Shown one piece after another: positions 34,193 through 42,657 of a stretch of DNA of 54,312 bases (the stretch's first letter is position 1; every line of letters starts with the position of its first letter). The position numbers and the translations under genes are program-made. This stretch comes from UBA7803 sp041686955. GTDB taxonomy: Bacteria; Pseudomonadota; Gammaproteobacteria; Pseudomonadales; Azotimanducaceae. The stretch lies in the NCBI GenBank assembly GCA_041686955.1, contig JAWLCV010000024.1, positions 1 through 54,312 of the forward strand. Direction: 5' to 3'. The notes under the pieces are model-generated. The model did no database searches. It was given only the letters and a program-made list of their open reading frames with translations, and was not told where the DNA came from.

Positions 34193-37100
34193 CACTTGAA
34201 CAGCCCCGGGCATGCGGGTTCGTCACCGAACAGGGAAGGGTCGTCAGCCGGCTGCGGCTTGGCCTCGACGTCGCCGGCGGTGCTGCCCACCAGCGCCAGG
34301 AAGGTGAAGTAGGCCAGGTAGATGCCGATGATGTTGGTCGCCTGACTGAAGCGTTTGGCCGCTGCCAGACTGGTCACCAGGCCGAGCCCGTACTCCTTCT
34401 TCACGAAGTGATTGAACCCGCAGCTCACGTAGTGGGCCGGCTTCTCTTCGTGAACCGGCAGGTACGTCATCCACGTAGCGGAGTTCCGGGCGTGAATGAG
34501 CGAAACCACCTGACCCGACGTAGTCGTCATCTTGTAGAGCACCCCGTAGGCCTTCTCGACCGCCCCGCCACCGAGGTTGACGAGCGCGGTGATCTCCTCC
34601 TCGTCGATGGCTTCCGCCACCGTATCCGGGGTAAGCCCCAGTTCCTCCGCACTGGCTTCCTCGTTCAGGCGCATGTTCGGAATGTTGACGGCGATCTCCT
34701 CGATCTCGTCGTACACCTCCTTGGCCGGCTTGTAGATCTTGTTGTAGGCGATGCTGGCCAGGGTGGAGGCGATGGAGATGGAGATCGAGATGGAGATCAT
34801 CCCGAACTCGCCCGTGGGATCGATGGCGTTCACGGGATTGTCCAACGCGTATTGGTACGGGTGCAGCGTGGCGGGCACGAACGGATCGCCCGCATGGGGG
34901 TCCCGGGTGATGAACCGGGCGATCTCCGGGTCGTAGTAGCGGGCCCGCAGGTAGTAAAGACCGCTGGCGGGATCGAGACGCTGTCCGGCGAAGCGGATCT
35001 CGTTGGGCGTGCTGCCGGTCGTGCCGGCATCGTTGCCCCAGGGGTCGTAGGCGTAGCGGTCGGTCACGGTGCCGGCGCCATCCGTCAGGGCCCGCGTACT
35101 GCCCAACGCATCCGGGTGGTAGTACCACGCCAGCGCGCCGCGATGCATGCTGATGGGGCCGTGGCCATGGACGTAGCTCGCTGTCACGGCACCGCCGCCG
35201 TCGCGCTCCAGCAGCACCTGGGCAAGGCCGCTGGGGTCGGCACGATCTATGGCATACCCCGTCGCCACGCCGTCCACGGTCCGGCTGATGCGATTGCCTT
35301 CGTGGTCGTAGTCGAACTCACTCGTGGTGCCGTCGGGCTCGATGCGACGCACCAGTCGGTTCCGCGCGTCGTATTCGAACAGGGTGACTTCGCTGCCATC
35401 GGTGATGGTGGTCAGGTTGCCGTTGGCGTCGTAGGCGAAGGACCGGGTACCGAAGGTGAGCAACCTGTCGTTCACGTCGTAGGTCGCCGCCTGGCTGCTG
35501 CCGGGCACGGCGATGCTGATCAGGTTACCGACAGCATCGTAGTCGTAGTCGGAAACCAGCGCCGCGCCGGACGGGTCTTCCACCACCCCGGTGAGGCGAT
35601 TCAGCACGTCGTAGGTGAAATCCAGAGTGCGGCCGGCGGCTTCCACCATCTGAATCCGGTTGCCCACCGCGTCCAGATCGTACTGATAGTCCGCCAGCAC
35701 CGGGGCGCCGCCCGGACCCAGATGAGTGACACGCACGGTGCGGTTGCGGCTGTCGTACTCCAGCACCGCCGCGGTGCCGTTCGGATAGTCGATGCCGACG
35801 ATGTTGCCCGCGGCGTCGTAACCGTACCCGGTCACTCCGCCGGTCGGGTCGGTGACCGTGGCAATTCGGTCCAGCTCGTCGTAGGTGTAGTCCACGGTAC
35901 CCGCCGGCGATACGACGGAGGTCCTGTTGCCCGCGGTGTCGTAGGTGTAGGTCAGAGTCACCCCATCGGGGGAGATGGCCGACACCAGGCGGTCGCGGCC
36001 ATCGTAGGCGAACGTCCACGTGCCCAGGCCGTTGCTGACGGTGGCGAGCTGGCCGCTGCCGGTATAGGTATACGTCTCCTCGCTGATATCCGGAAACACC
36101 TGTCGAGTCAGACGATCACGGCTGTCGTACTCGTAGCTGGTGGTCTCGCCGTTGAAGTCGGTATGGCTCAGCACGTTGCCTACGGCGTCGTAGGTCCAGG
36201 TCGCCGTCTGGCCGCCGGGCAGGGTCTTGCTCAGCATGCGCCCCATGGCGTCGTAGGTGAAAGCCGTGGTGCGTCCCAGCGCATCGGTCTGGCTCAGCCG
36301 GTTACCCACCTCGTCGTAGCTGTAGGTGGTGGTGTTGCCCGCGGCATCGGTGACCGTCAGGACCCGGCCCGCGGGATCGTAGCCGTAGTTGGTGACCCGG
36401 CCATTGGCATCCGTTCGCGAGGTCATGCGGCCGTTGGCGCCGTACTCCCGCTGCACCGTGTTGCCGTCCGGCAGGGTGGTCTGCACCAGGTACTCGGAGA
36501 ACAGCATGGCGGTGTCGTAGCTGTACGAGGTCACGTTGCCCCGCGGATCCGTGACCGTCGCCGGCTTCACCTGATCGCCCACGTAGGTATAGGTGGTGAC
36601 GTTGCCCAGGGCGTCGGTTTCGCTGATGACGCGATCCGCCGCGTCGTAGGCATAGGTGGTGGTGTTGCCCAGGGTGTCCGTCCGGGTGAGCAGGTTCCCG
36701 CCGGCATCGAAGGTGTTCACGGTGGTACCGCCGTCCGCATAGATCACCCGAGCCAGGCGGTCGCCGCTGTCGTACTCGAAGAAGGTGGTTCGACCACCCG
36801 TGTCGGTGAACGCGGTCTTGCGGTTCTCCAGGTCGTAGCCGTAGATCTCGGTGGTGGTGTCGGGGTAGGTGACCCGGAACAGGTTGCCCCGCGCGTCGTA
36901 CTCGTAGGTGGTCACCCGCCCGAGGGCGTCGGTCATGCTGGCGCGGCGGTCGTTGCCATCGTACGTGTAGGTGGTGACGTGGCCGAGCGGGTCGGTCACG
37001 GTGAGCACGTTGCCGTTGCCGTCGTAGGTGTAGGCAGTGGTCTCCACCACCGGCGATCCGCCCACCGTACGGGTCACGGAGCTGGTGAGCGTGCGCCCCA

Positions 37101-40100
37101 GAGCGTCGTAGGTGTAGCTTCGCACCAGTCCGTCGGGCGCCGTCACCTGGGCGAGCCGACCCCGACCGTCGTAGGTCAGGTTCGTGGTGCCCGCCGCCGT
37201 GGTCACCGAGGTGGGATTACCTGCGCCGTCGTAGGTGAGTCCCTGAATCAGGTTCCCGTCCGCGTCTCGCTGCTCGGTGACGTTGCCGGCGGCGTCGTAG
37301 CCGAAGTTCAGCTCCACGCCGCCCGTTGCCGCCATCTGAACAATGCGGCCTTCGGCGTCGTAGCCGTAGCTGGTGACGTTGCCGGCGGGGTCCGTCTCGG
37401 ACGTCATCTGATCGGCGGCGTTGTAGGTGAACGTGGTGGTGTGGCCGTTCGGGTCGGTCTCCGTGAGCTTGTTCCGGCGGTCGTCGTAGGTGTAGGTGCT
37501 GCTGGCCGCTCCCACGGTGGCCGACGCCACGTTCCCGGCCTCGTCGTACTGTACGACCCGGACCACCCCGTCACGATCCGTCGTGGTCTCGCTGCTGCCG
37601 GCGATATCGTGATCGAACTCGTTGCGGTTGCCCGCCGCATCGATCTGCGCGATCAGCCGGCCCGAGGCGTCGTACTCGTTGCGCAGCGGCGTGTTGCCTT
37701 CCGGATCGACGATGCGGTCCAGGTAATGATCGGCCAGGTAGAAATAGCCGGTGACGTTGTCGGCGCGATCGGTGAACGTGGCCAGGTCGCCGTTGCCGTC
37801 ATAGCTGTATTCGAGCGTGTTGCCGGCGGGATCGGTGATGGTCGTCACGCGGCCGAGCCCGTCGCGGCCGAAACCCACGGAGACGCCGCTGCTGTGCACC
37901 ACGCCGCCGGCGCTCACGAACAGCGAGTTCCCGTTGCTGTCGCCGATGCGAGTGACGCCCTCGTCCAGGTTCAGATCGTACTCCCGGCCGTCCAGGGTGG
38001 TGAGCCGGACGTCCGTGGGGTTGTAGACGGAGAGGGTGTCGTAGTCGTACAGCTCACCCCCGGCTACGTTCAGGAGGCCCGCCGACGGCGCCAGCACGTC
38101 CAGGGTGGCGCCGGGAATGCCTCCGACCTGGGTGAAGCCGACGCTCGCCACCTCACAGCCGAGCGAGCTGAACGCTCCGGTGAGGGTGATCTCGAAGGCG
38201 AACTTGTAGAACTCCGTGTCCGAGAAGCGGATCTCGGTGACGTGGAACACGTCCTCCCGAACACCGCCCTGGCAGGGAAGCCCGAAGGGTCCGCTGCCCG
38301 AGAGCCCCGTCCATCCCTCCCCAAGGGGCCGGTTGTTGGTGTAGGTGCCGCTCTGAACCACTTCCAGGTCCCAGCCGTGGCCGAAATCCTGCTGCTGGCC
38401 GCGGCGGCGGCTGTCGTAGGTTCGACGGATGGTGATGGGGATCCCCGCCACCGGCACGGTGAGATCGGTGTAGCTGATGGTGAATATTCCGGGCTTGAAG
38501 CCGCCGTCCACCGTGAACACCTTGACCACGGACGAGGACAGGCCGTTGATGTCGCTGGCGCTCAGGCGGATGTCGTACAACCCGTTGTCGAGGACGCTGG
38601 TATCCAGGCTGCCGAGCACGCCGTTCTCCACCACCCGCGAGCCGGTGAAGAAGGTGGTGAACGCATCGGCGCTGCCCGTGCGCCGATACGCGAGCTCATA
38701 GCCGACCAGTGTGAGGTCGGTGGCGGTGCCGGTGAACTCCGCCACGTTGGTGATGTTGCTGCCTTCCGCCGGCGCGCTGATCTCCACCACGGGGGGGCTG
38801 GTGTCCGTGGCGGGATCCACGGCAGAGAAGGTGACCGTCGCGCTGCCTACGTGGCCCGACGGATCGGTGGCGGTGGCCACCGCGGTGTAGTCCCCGAGGG
38901 CCGGCGCCACAAAGTCCGCCTGATGGTTGCCATCGAGGACGATGGGCGCGCCGTTGATCTCGAGCGAGCGGCCCGCCACGTACACGTTGTCGGTCGCATC
39001 GACCGTCAGCGTAACCGTGCCTCCGGGAATGGTGGTGCCGGGCACCACGCTCAGGTTCACCACCGGAGGCTCGTCGTCCGGCACGCCCTGAGCCTCCACT
39101 GTCGCCGTCTGCTCTCCCAGGTTTCCGGCGGGATCGAGCGCCCGGGCGGTGAAGGTGTAGATGCCGGGCAGGAACGGGGTGTAGCTGCCGTTGCCAGCTG
39201 AATCCAGGGTAACCGGCTCGTCGCTGGGGTTGCCTCCGGGCCCGCTGACGGTGACCTCGAGAGATGCCACGGCGACGTTGTCGGCGGCCGCCGCGTTGAT
39301 GCTGATTGGATTGGTGATGTCCACCGGGTCCGGCGTGGCCGTGAGGGTCACCACCGGGGCGTCCGTGTCCGCCAGGACCGTGATGGTGGTGGAGGCGACC
39401 CCGGAATTGCCGGCGGCATCCACCGCTTCGCCCGTCACCGTCAACGTGCCGGCGGCGAGGGGCGCGTAGGTAGCCTGGCCGCTGGAATCCAGGGGGACGT
39501 TTTCGCCACCGACGGTGAGGCTCGAGCCCACGACGCCGCGATCGTCGGTGGCGGTGACGGTGAACAGCGCGCTCTGACCCTGGACCACGGTGGTGGGGTC
39601 GACGCTGACGGCGACGCTCGGCGCGGTGACGTCGTTCTCCTGGGCCAGGAAGCGCGCTTCCCGGGTGCTGGCATTGCCGAGGCTGTCCGTGGAGGTGACG
39701 CTCACCGTGTGCACGCCGATCTGGCTGGGCACGAAGCTGTAGACGCCGCCTCCGAGGTCCGTGGGGCTCACGCTGCCGGAATCCGGCTGAACGATTTCCA
39801 CTCCGGTAGCGGCCACCCCGTCCTCGTCGAAGACGCTCACGGTCACCGTCACCGTATCCGTCACCTCGATGTAGTCCGGGGTGACGTCGATGAGAATGCG
39901 CGGGGCGGCGATGGCGTTCTCGTAGTAGCGGTTGCGACTCTGGGGTGTCGCAACCAGGAGATCCAGATCCAGGTCGGCGTCCGCGTCAATCAACGCCACA
40001 CCGAAGCTGCGCCGATCGTCCGCGGGCATCTCGGTATCCGTGACGTCGGTGAAGGCGCCGGCGCCGTCGTTGCGCAGCAGCCGATCCTGGCCCAGCGTCC

Positions 40101-41067
40101 CCACCAGCAGATCCACCGCGCCGTCGAAATCCACGTCCCCGGCGGCCACCTTCACGGCGAAGCCCGCAAACGCGGGCACGGCGGCGGGTGCGGCCTCGCT
40201 GAAATGCCCGGTGCCGTCGTTGATCAGGAGCCCCGCACCGTCGCCGCCGTCCGCCGTGGCGATGTCCCGGTCACCGTCACCGTCGGCGTCGAACATCACC
40301 GCATCCCCTGTGCCCCGAATCACCGAGGGCAGCCGGTCGGTGGTGACGTCGGTGAAGAACGCCAGGTTGTTGTTCAGGTGCAGCCGGTTCTGACCGGCGA
40401 AATTGGCGAAGAAGAGATCCGGCGACCCGTCGCCGTTCACGTCGCCCGCGGCGACGCCGTAGGTGAAGTCGGAGTCAGCGGCGAGCCGCGTCGGCGCCGC
40501 GTCGGCGAAGTGCCCTGAGCCGTCGTTCAGGAGCAGGCGGTTGGCGCTGCCGCGGTTGGCCACCACCGCGTCCAGATCGCCGTCGCCGTCGAGGTCCGCG
40601 AGCACCACATCCAGGCTGGTGGCGGAGTCGGCGGGCAGCCGTTCTCCCGTCTGGTCACTGAAGATGCCGCTGCCGTTGTTGATCAGAAGACGGTTCTGCC
40701 CCTCGCCCACCAGCAGCACGTCGACCCCATTCACGCCGTCCACGTCACCGAACGCCACGGCCAGGGTGGTGTGCAGCGACGACCCCAGCCGCGCCGCCGT
40801 CTCGTCGCTGAACGTGCCGGTGCCGTCGTTCACCAGCAGCCGGCTCTGCCCCCGGTTCGCCACCAGGACGTCCAGGTCGCCGTCGCCGTCCACGTCCGCC
40901 ACCGCGAAGTCGTAGGAGTCGTCGCCGTCCATGGGCAGGCGCAGCTCTGTCTGATCGTCGTATGCCGCGTACGCAGCGCCCACCAGCAGCCACGGCTGAA
41001 GCAGCGCCAGCACCAGCGCATGGGCGATGGTCGAGAGTCCCGGCGTAGATTTTCTGAGAGATCGCAC
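34192..41067 (-). CDS. Exported FG-GAP/Ig-like/RHS (YD-repeat) protein
   Basis: This is a 2291-residue protein. A signal segment (residues 1-35) precedes about seven FG-GAP/VCBS repeats (40-390) with loops like DVDGDGDLDVL, then four or five Ig-like domains (395-840). An RHS entry region (PITIRRTYDSRRRGQQQDFG, near 885) and roughly 850 residues of YD repeats (YDAAGN, YDALGR) follow. The RHS core ends with LDPASGLYYLRARYYDPE and NPVNAIDPTGEFG near residue 2090. About 200 residues follow the core; they hold a serine-isoleucine run and a hydrophobic helix near the end, with no toxin motif I recognise. It starts with GTG at 41067 after an AGGAG site, 24 bases behind the lipoprotein gene. RHS shells often deliver C-terminal toxins, but the next gene overlaps directly and is no obvious immunity gene. 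Confidence 0.92.
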   Translation of the reverse strand: MRSLRKSTPGLSTIAHALVLALLQPWLLVGAAYAAYDDQTELRLPMDGDDSYDFAVADVDGDGDLDVLVANRGQSRLLVNDGTGTFSDETAARLGSSLHTTLAVAFGDVDGVNGVDVLLVGEGQNRLLINNGSGIFSDQTGERLPADSATSLDVVLADLDGDGDLDAVVANRGSANRLLLNDGSGHFADAAPTRLAADSDFTYGVAAGDVNGDGSPDLFFANFAGQNRLHLNNNLAFFTDVTTDRLPSVIRGTGDAVMFDADGDGDRDIATADGGDGAGLLINDGTGHFSEAAPAAVPAFAGFAVKVAAGDVDFDGAVDLLVGTLGQDRLLRNDGAGAFTDVTDTEMPADDRRSFGVALIDADADLDLDLLVATPQSRNRYYENAIAAPRILIDVTPDYIEVTDTVTVTVSVFDEDGVAATGVEIVQPDSGSVSPTDLGGGVYSFVPSQIGVHTVSVTSTDSLGNASTREARFLAQENDVTAPSVAVSVDPTTVVQGQSALFTVTATDDRGVVGSSLTVGGENVPLDSSGQATYAPLAAGTLTVTGEAVDAAGNSGVASTTITVLADTDAPVVTLTATPDPVDITNPISINAAAADNVAVASLEVTVSGPGGNPSDEPVTLDSAGNGSYTPFLPGIYTFTARALDPAGNLGEQTATVEAQGVPDDEPPVVNLSVVPGTTIPGGTVTLTVDATDNVYVAGRSLEINGAPIVLDGNHQADFVAPALGDYTAVATATDPSGHVGSATVTFSAVDPATDTSPPVVEISAPAEGSNITNVAEFTGTATDLTLVGYELAYRRTGSADAFTTFFTGSRVVENGVLGSLDTSVLDNGLYDIRLSASDINGLSSSVVKVFTVDGGFKPGIFTISYTDLTVPVAGIPITIRRTYDSRRRGQQQDFGHGWDLEVVQSGTYTNNRPLGEGWTGLSGSGPFGLPCQGGVREDVFHVTEIRFSDTEFYKFAFEITLTGAFSSLGCEVASVGFTQVGGIPGATLDVLAPSAGLLNVAGGELYDYDTLSVYNPTDVRLTTLDGREYDLNLDEGVTRIGDSNGNSLFVSAGGVVHSSGVSVGFGRDGLGRVTTITDPAGNTLEYSYDGNGDLATFTDRADNVTGYFYLADHYLDRIVDPEGNTPLRNEYDASGRLIAQIDAAGNRNEFDHDIAGSSETTTDRDGVVRVVQYDEAGNVASATVGAASSTYTYDDRRNKLTETDPNGHTTTFTYNAADQMTSETDPAGNVTSYGYDAEGRIVQMAATGGVELNFGYDAAGNVTEQRDADGNLIQGLTYDGAGNPTSVTTAAGTTNLTYDGRGRLAQVTAPDGLVRSYTYDALGRTLTSSVTRTVGGSPVVETTAYTYDGNGNVLTVTDPLGHVTTYTYDGNDRRASMTDALGRVTTYEYDARGNLFRVTYPDTTTEIYGYDLENRKTAFTDTGGRTTFFEYDSGDRLARVIYADGGTTVNTFDAGGNLLTRTDTLGNTTTYAYDAADRVISETDALGNVTTYTYVGDQVKPATVTDPRGNVTSYSYDTAMLFSEYLVQTTLPDGNTVQREYGANGRMTSRTDANGRVTNYGYDPAGRVLTVTDAAGNTTTYSYDEVGNRLSQTDALGRTTAFTYDAMGRMLSKTLPGGQTATWTYDAVGNVLSHTDFNGETTSYEYDSRDRLTRQVFPDISEETYTYTGSGQLATVSNGLGTWTFAYDGRDRLVSAISPDGVTLTYTYDTAGNRTSVVSPAGTVDYTYDELDRIATVTDPTGGVTGYGYDAAGNIVGIDYPNGTAAVLEYDSRNRTVRVTHLGPGGAPVLADYQYDLDAVGNRIQMVEAAGRTLDFTYDVLNRLTGVVEDPSGAALVSDYDYDAVGNLISIAVPGSSQAATYDVNDRLLTFGTRSFAYDANGNLTTITDGSEVTLFEYDARNRLVRRIEPDGTTSEFDYDHEGNRISRTVDGVATGYAIDRADPSGLAQVLLERDGGGAVTASYVHGHGPISMHRGALAWYYHPDALGSTRALTDGAGTVTDRYAYDPWGNDAGTTGSTPNEIRFAGQRLDPASGLYYLRARYYDPEIARFITRDPHAGDPFVPATLHPYQYALDNPVNAIDPTGEFGMISISISISIASTLASIAYNKIYKPAKEVYDEIEEIAVNIPNMRLNEEASAEELGLTPDTVAEAIDEEEITALVNLGGGAVEKAYGVLYKMTTTSGQVVSLIHARNSATWMTYLPVHEEKPAHYVSCGFNHFVKKEYGLGLVTSLAAAKRFSQATNIIGIYLAYFTFLALVGSTAGDVEAKPQPADDPSLFGDEPACPGLFK
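34773..34802. repeat. Hexanucleotide tandem repeat inside the RHS gene
   Basis: Five units of the type GATGGA/GATCGA/GATCAT follow each other without a break. Read on the minus strand they encode a run of alternating Ile and Ser (SISISIS) just after the RHS core. Copy-number change would keep the frame and only lengthen the run. Confidence 0.75.
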
Positions 41068-41091
41068 TGGCTGTGCTCCTAAAGACCTTGT

Positions 41092-41478
41092 TCAGCCGTC
41101 CTGTTCGGGGCGGTCGGCATCCGCTTCGCCACCCTCCTGCCACCGCTCCCGCAGGACGTGCACCGCACCCACGTCGAGGTCATTCGGCAATCGGGCGGGG
41201 TCGCTGTCGTAGAGCGCCCAGAAGTCGCCCGCGGCGAACCAGCCCAGCCCGGGAACGAAGATGCGCTCGCCGCTTTCGTCGTAGCGCAGCGTGTCGGGGT
41301 CCGGTTCGGACCCGACGGATACCACGGGGTCGTTGACCGGTTCTGTAGTGGGAGCCATTGCCGGGTCCACCACGGCTTGGTCCCGCGAGCCGGAATCGCT
41401 GCAGCCCGCAGCACCGGCCAGGACCGCCAGCGCAAGGCAGCGGACGAGAATGCGGCGCGAAAACGGCCGATGAGGCAT
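41092..41478 (-). CDS. Small lipoprotein heading the RHS-PKD operon
   Basis: This 128-residue protein has a lipoprotein signal ending in AGAAGC. The mature part has a low-complexity acidic and proline-rich linker, then a compact segment (ERIFVPGLGWFAAGDFWALY), and ends in a very acidic tail (EGGEADADRPEQDG). It has no family I recognise. The start is firm: the ATG at 41478 has GGGGAGG just upstream, whereas the open frame extends much further without coding character. It is the first gene behind the sigma-54-type promoter at 41546-41561 and lies 24 bases ahead of the RHS gene. Its position suggests a membrane partner, anchor or chaperone for the two giant proteins, which is an inference from context only. 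Confidence 0.75.
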   Translation of the reverse strand: MPHRPFSRRILVRCLALAVLAGAAGCSDSGSRDQAVVDPAMAPTTEPVNDPVVSVGSEPDPDTLRYDESGERIFVPGLGWFAAGDFWALYDSDPARLPNDLDVGAVHVLRERWQEGGEADADRPEQDG

Positions 41479-41498
41479 ACCTCCCCCGAATGAACCCG

Positions 41499-41527
41499 CT
41501 CGATCGGCAATAGAGCCACCGATCGAG
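41499..41527 (-). promoter_or_regulatory. Leader hairpin ahead of the lipoprotein-RHS-PKD operon
   Basis: A perfect 9-base-pair stem (CTCGATCGG at 41499-41507, CCGATCGAG at 41519-41527) with an 11-base loop lies in the predicted 5' leader. It begins about eight bases after the predicted start site and ends about 10 bases before the ribosome site. It could protect the transcript or modulate translation. Confidence 0.5.
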
Positions 41528-41545
41528 ACCCACCGCCCGCCGCTA

Positions 41546-41561
41546 TGCAACCAACGGGCCC
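41546..41561 (-). promoter_or_regulatory. Sigma-54-type promoter for the lipoprotein-RHS-PKD operon
   Basis: The minus strand reads GGGCCCGTTGGTTGCA. Against the consensus TGGCACG-N4-TTGCW it matches five of seven in the -24 block and all five in the -12 block, with the required GG-N10-GC spacing. Transcription would start near 41535, giving a leader of about 57 bases. Confidence 0.55.
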
Positions 41562-41843
41562 AACCGAAAACAAGCGAAAAAACGCTTGGATAACAAAGAC
41601 ATAGTTGCCGACGGAGCGCGATGGCCAGAAGCGCACCCGCCGACCTGTCAACTATGTCGACATGCGCGCCAGCTTCCTCACCCCTTGGCGCGAGCCACTC
41701 GGCTCTGCGGCTCGCACGCAAAACCCCTTGTTATTCCGTCACTTATGCGCAGGAGCGGGGGACACGGCGGAACGCTGGCGCCGACGCGAGCGCCTGTCGA
41801 AAACTTGATCACGGCTGCACAGAAAATGAACAGGGCGTGGTTT
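41562..41843. other. Intergenic region upstream of the giant-protein operon
   Basis: No gene is supported here; short open frames lack ribosome sites and coding character. Two structures stand out. A six-base-pair hairpin CAAGCG/CGCTTG has a T6 loop (about 41571-41588). A widely spaced inverted pair ACATAGTTG (41599-41607) and CAACTATGT (41649-41657) lies 40-95 bases upstream of the sigma-54-type promoter, a position suited to enhancer-binding sites. From about 41660 onward nothing further is evident until the heptamer element. Confidence 0.45.
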
Positions 41844-41844
41844 T

Positions 41845-41992
41845 CGCTGTCCGCTATCCGCTTTCCGCTATCCGCAGGAAGCGCTCTCGCCAGACACAAG
41901 ACGACTCGGCTTCGCGGCGGGCAGGTTTCGAGGCGGAGTTTCGGCAGGGCCCTCCAGCGGAGAGCGGACAGCGGACAGCGGATAGCGATCGG
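41845..41992. repeat. Dispersed heptamer-array inverted element, copy 2
   Basis: The left array (41845-41880, CGCTGTCCGCTATCCGC onward, ending CCGCAGGAA) and the right array (41950-41992, AGCGGACAGCGGATAGCG inside) are opposed heptamer runs separated by about 70 bases. In reverse orientation they match copy 1 at both its outer edge (AGCGGATAGCGAYCGGA) and inner edge (TTCCTGCGGATAGCGG), but the centres differ in length and sequence. It lies just upstream of the VTT-domain gene. Confidence 0.75.
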
Positions 41993-42017
41993 ACAGCGAA
42001 CAAGCTAGCCTTCCCCC

Positions 42018-42644
42018 GTGAACACGCTGACCAAGTCCATCCTGCCGCTCGCCGTGGCGCTGGCCATGCCCATCGTGCCGTTCCTGGTCATCGGCGAGTT
42101 GCCGGGCCAGCGCTGGCTCTCGGCGGCGGATGATCGAGCTTCACTGTTCGCCGTCACGGGGGCCGGATTGCTGGTGGCGGACGTGCTTCTGCCCGTGCCC
42201 TCCAGCATCGTCGTCAGCCTGCTCGGCGGCCGCCTGGGATTTCTGCCCGGCTGGGCCGCCGCCTGGCTGGGCCTGACCCTGGGAAACCTGGTTGGTTACG
42301 GAATCGGTCGGCTGTGGCCCCAGCGGCTGGCCCCGAACCTGCCGGAGCGTCCCACCCTGGTGATGTTGCTGGTGAGCCGGCCAGTGCCGATCCTCGCCGA
42401 AGCGCTGACCATGGCCGCCGGCGCCAGCCGTGCGGCGCTGATTCCGGCGCTGGCCGCCTGCGCCCTCGGCAACGCCGTGTACACGGGCCTGCTGACTGCC
42501 AGCAGCGCATCGCTGCTGGCGGTGGCACCGGAGGGTCCGATGATCCTGCTGCCCCTGCTGCTGCCGGCGCTGGCGTGGGCCATCTGGCGACGCGCGAGCC
42601 GCCGGGATCCGAGGGCCGAGGACGCCGGCGACGCGGCGCCGTAG
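42018..42644 (+). CDS. VTT-domain (TVP38/DedA-like) membrane protein
   Basis: This 208-residue inner-membrane protein has about five or six hydrophobic segments. The central part LPVPSSIVVSLLGGRLGFLP followed by GNLVGYGIGRLWPQR matches the conserved 'P.P.....G...G' and 'GN..GY..GR' motifs of the VTT/DedA superfamily. Members are thought to move lipids or support envelope homeostasis. The highly charged C-terminus (WRRASRRDPRAEDAG) should be cytosolic. The start is a GTG at 42018 with no visible ribosome site, 26 bases after the heptamer element; an ATG at 42066 would cut into the first helix. Its stop faces the PEP-CTERM gene with 13 bases between. Confidence 0.8.
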   Translation: MNTLTKSILPLAVALAMPIVPFLVIGELPGQRWLSAADDRASLFAVTGAGLLVADVLLPVPSSIVVSLLGGRLGFLPGWAAAWLGLTLGNLVGYGIGRLWPQRLAPNLPERPTLVMLLVSRPVPILAEALTMAAGASRAALIPALAACALGNAVYTGLLTASSASLLAVAPEGPMILLPLLLPALAWAIWRRASRRDPRAEDAGDAAP

Positions 42645-42657
42645 CCGATCGCGAGGC

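Noticed and set aside
23276..39201. Very long plus-strand open frames opposite the PKD and RHS genes (over 1300, 1500 and 1700 codons)
   Set aside because: They are rich in His, Arg, Gly and Val without domains, are antisense to clear domain-bearing genes, and arise from codon bias of high-GC DNA.
34192..41067. Type VI secretion RHS effector
   Set aside because: The protein has a signal peptide and FG-GAP/Ig domains, with no PAAR domain, VgrG or chaperone nearby.
41586..42008. Small genes between the lipoprotein and the VTT gene
   Set aside because: Several overlapping frames occur, but none has a ribosome site or protein-like composition, and the heptamer element runs through them.
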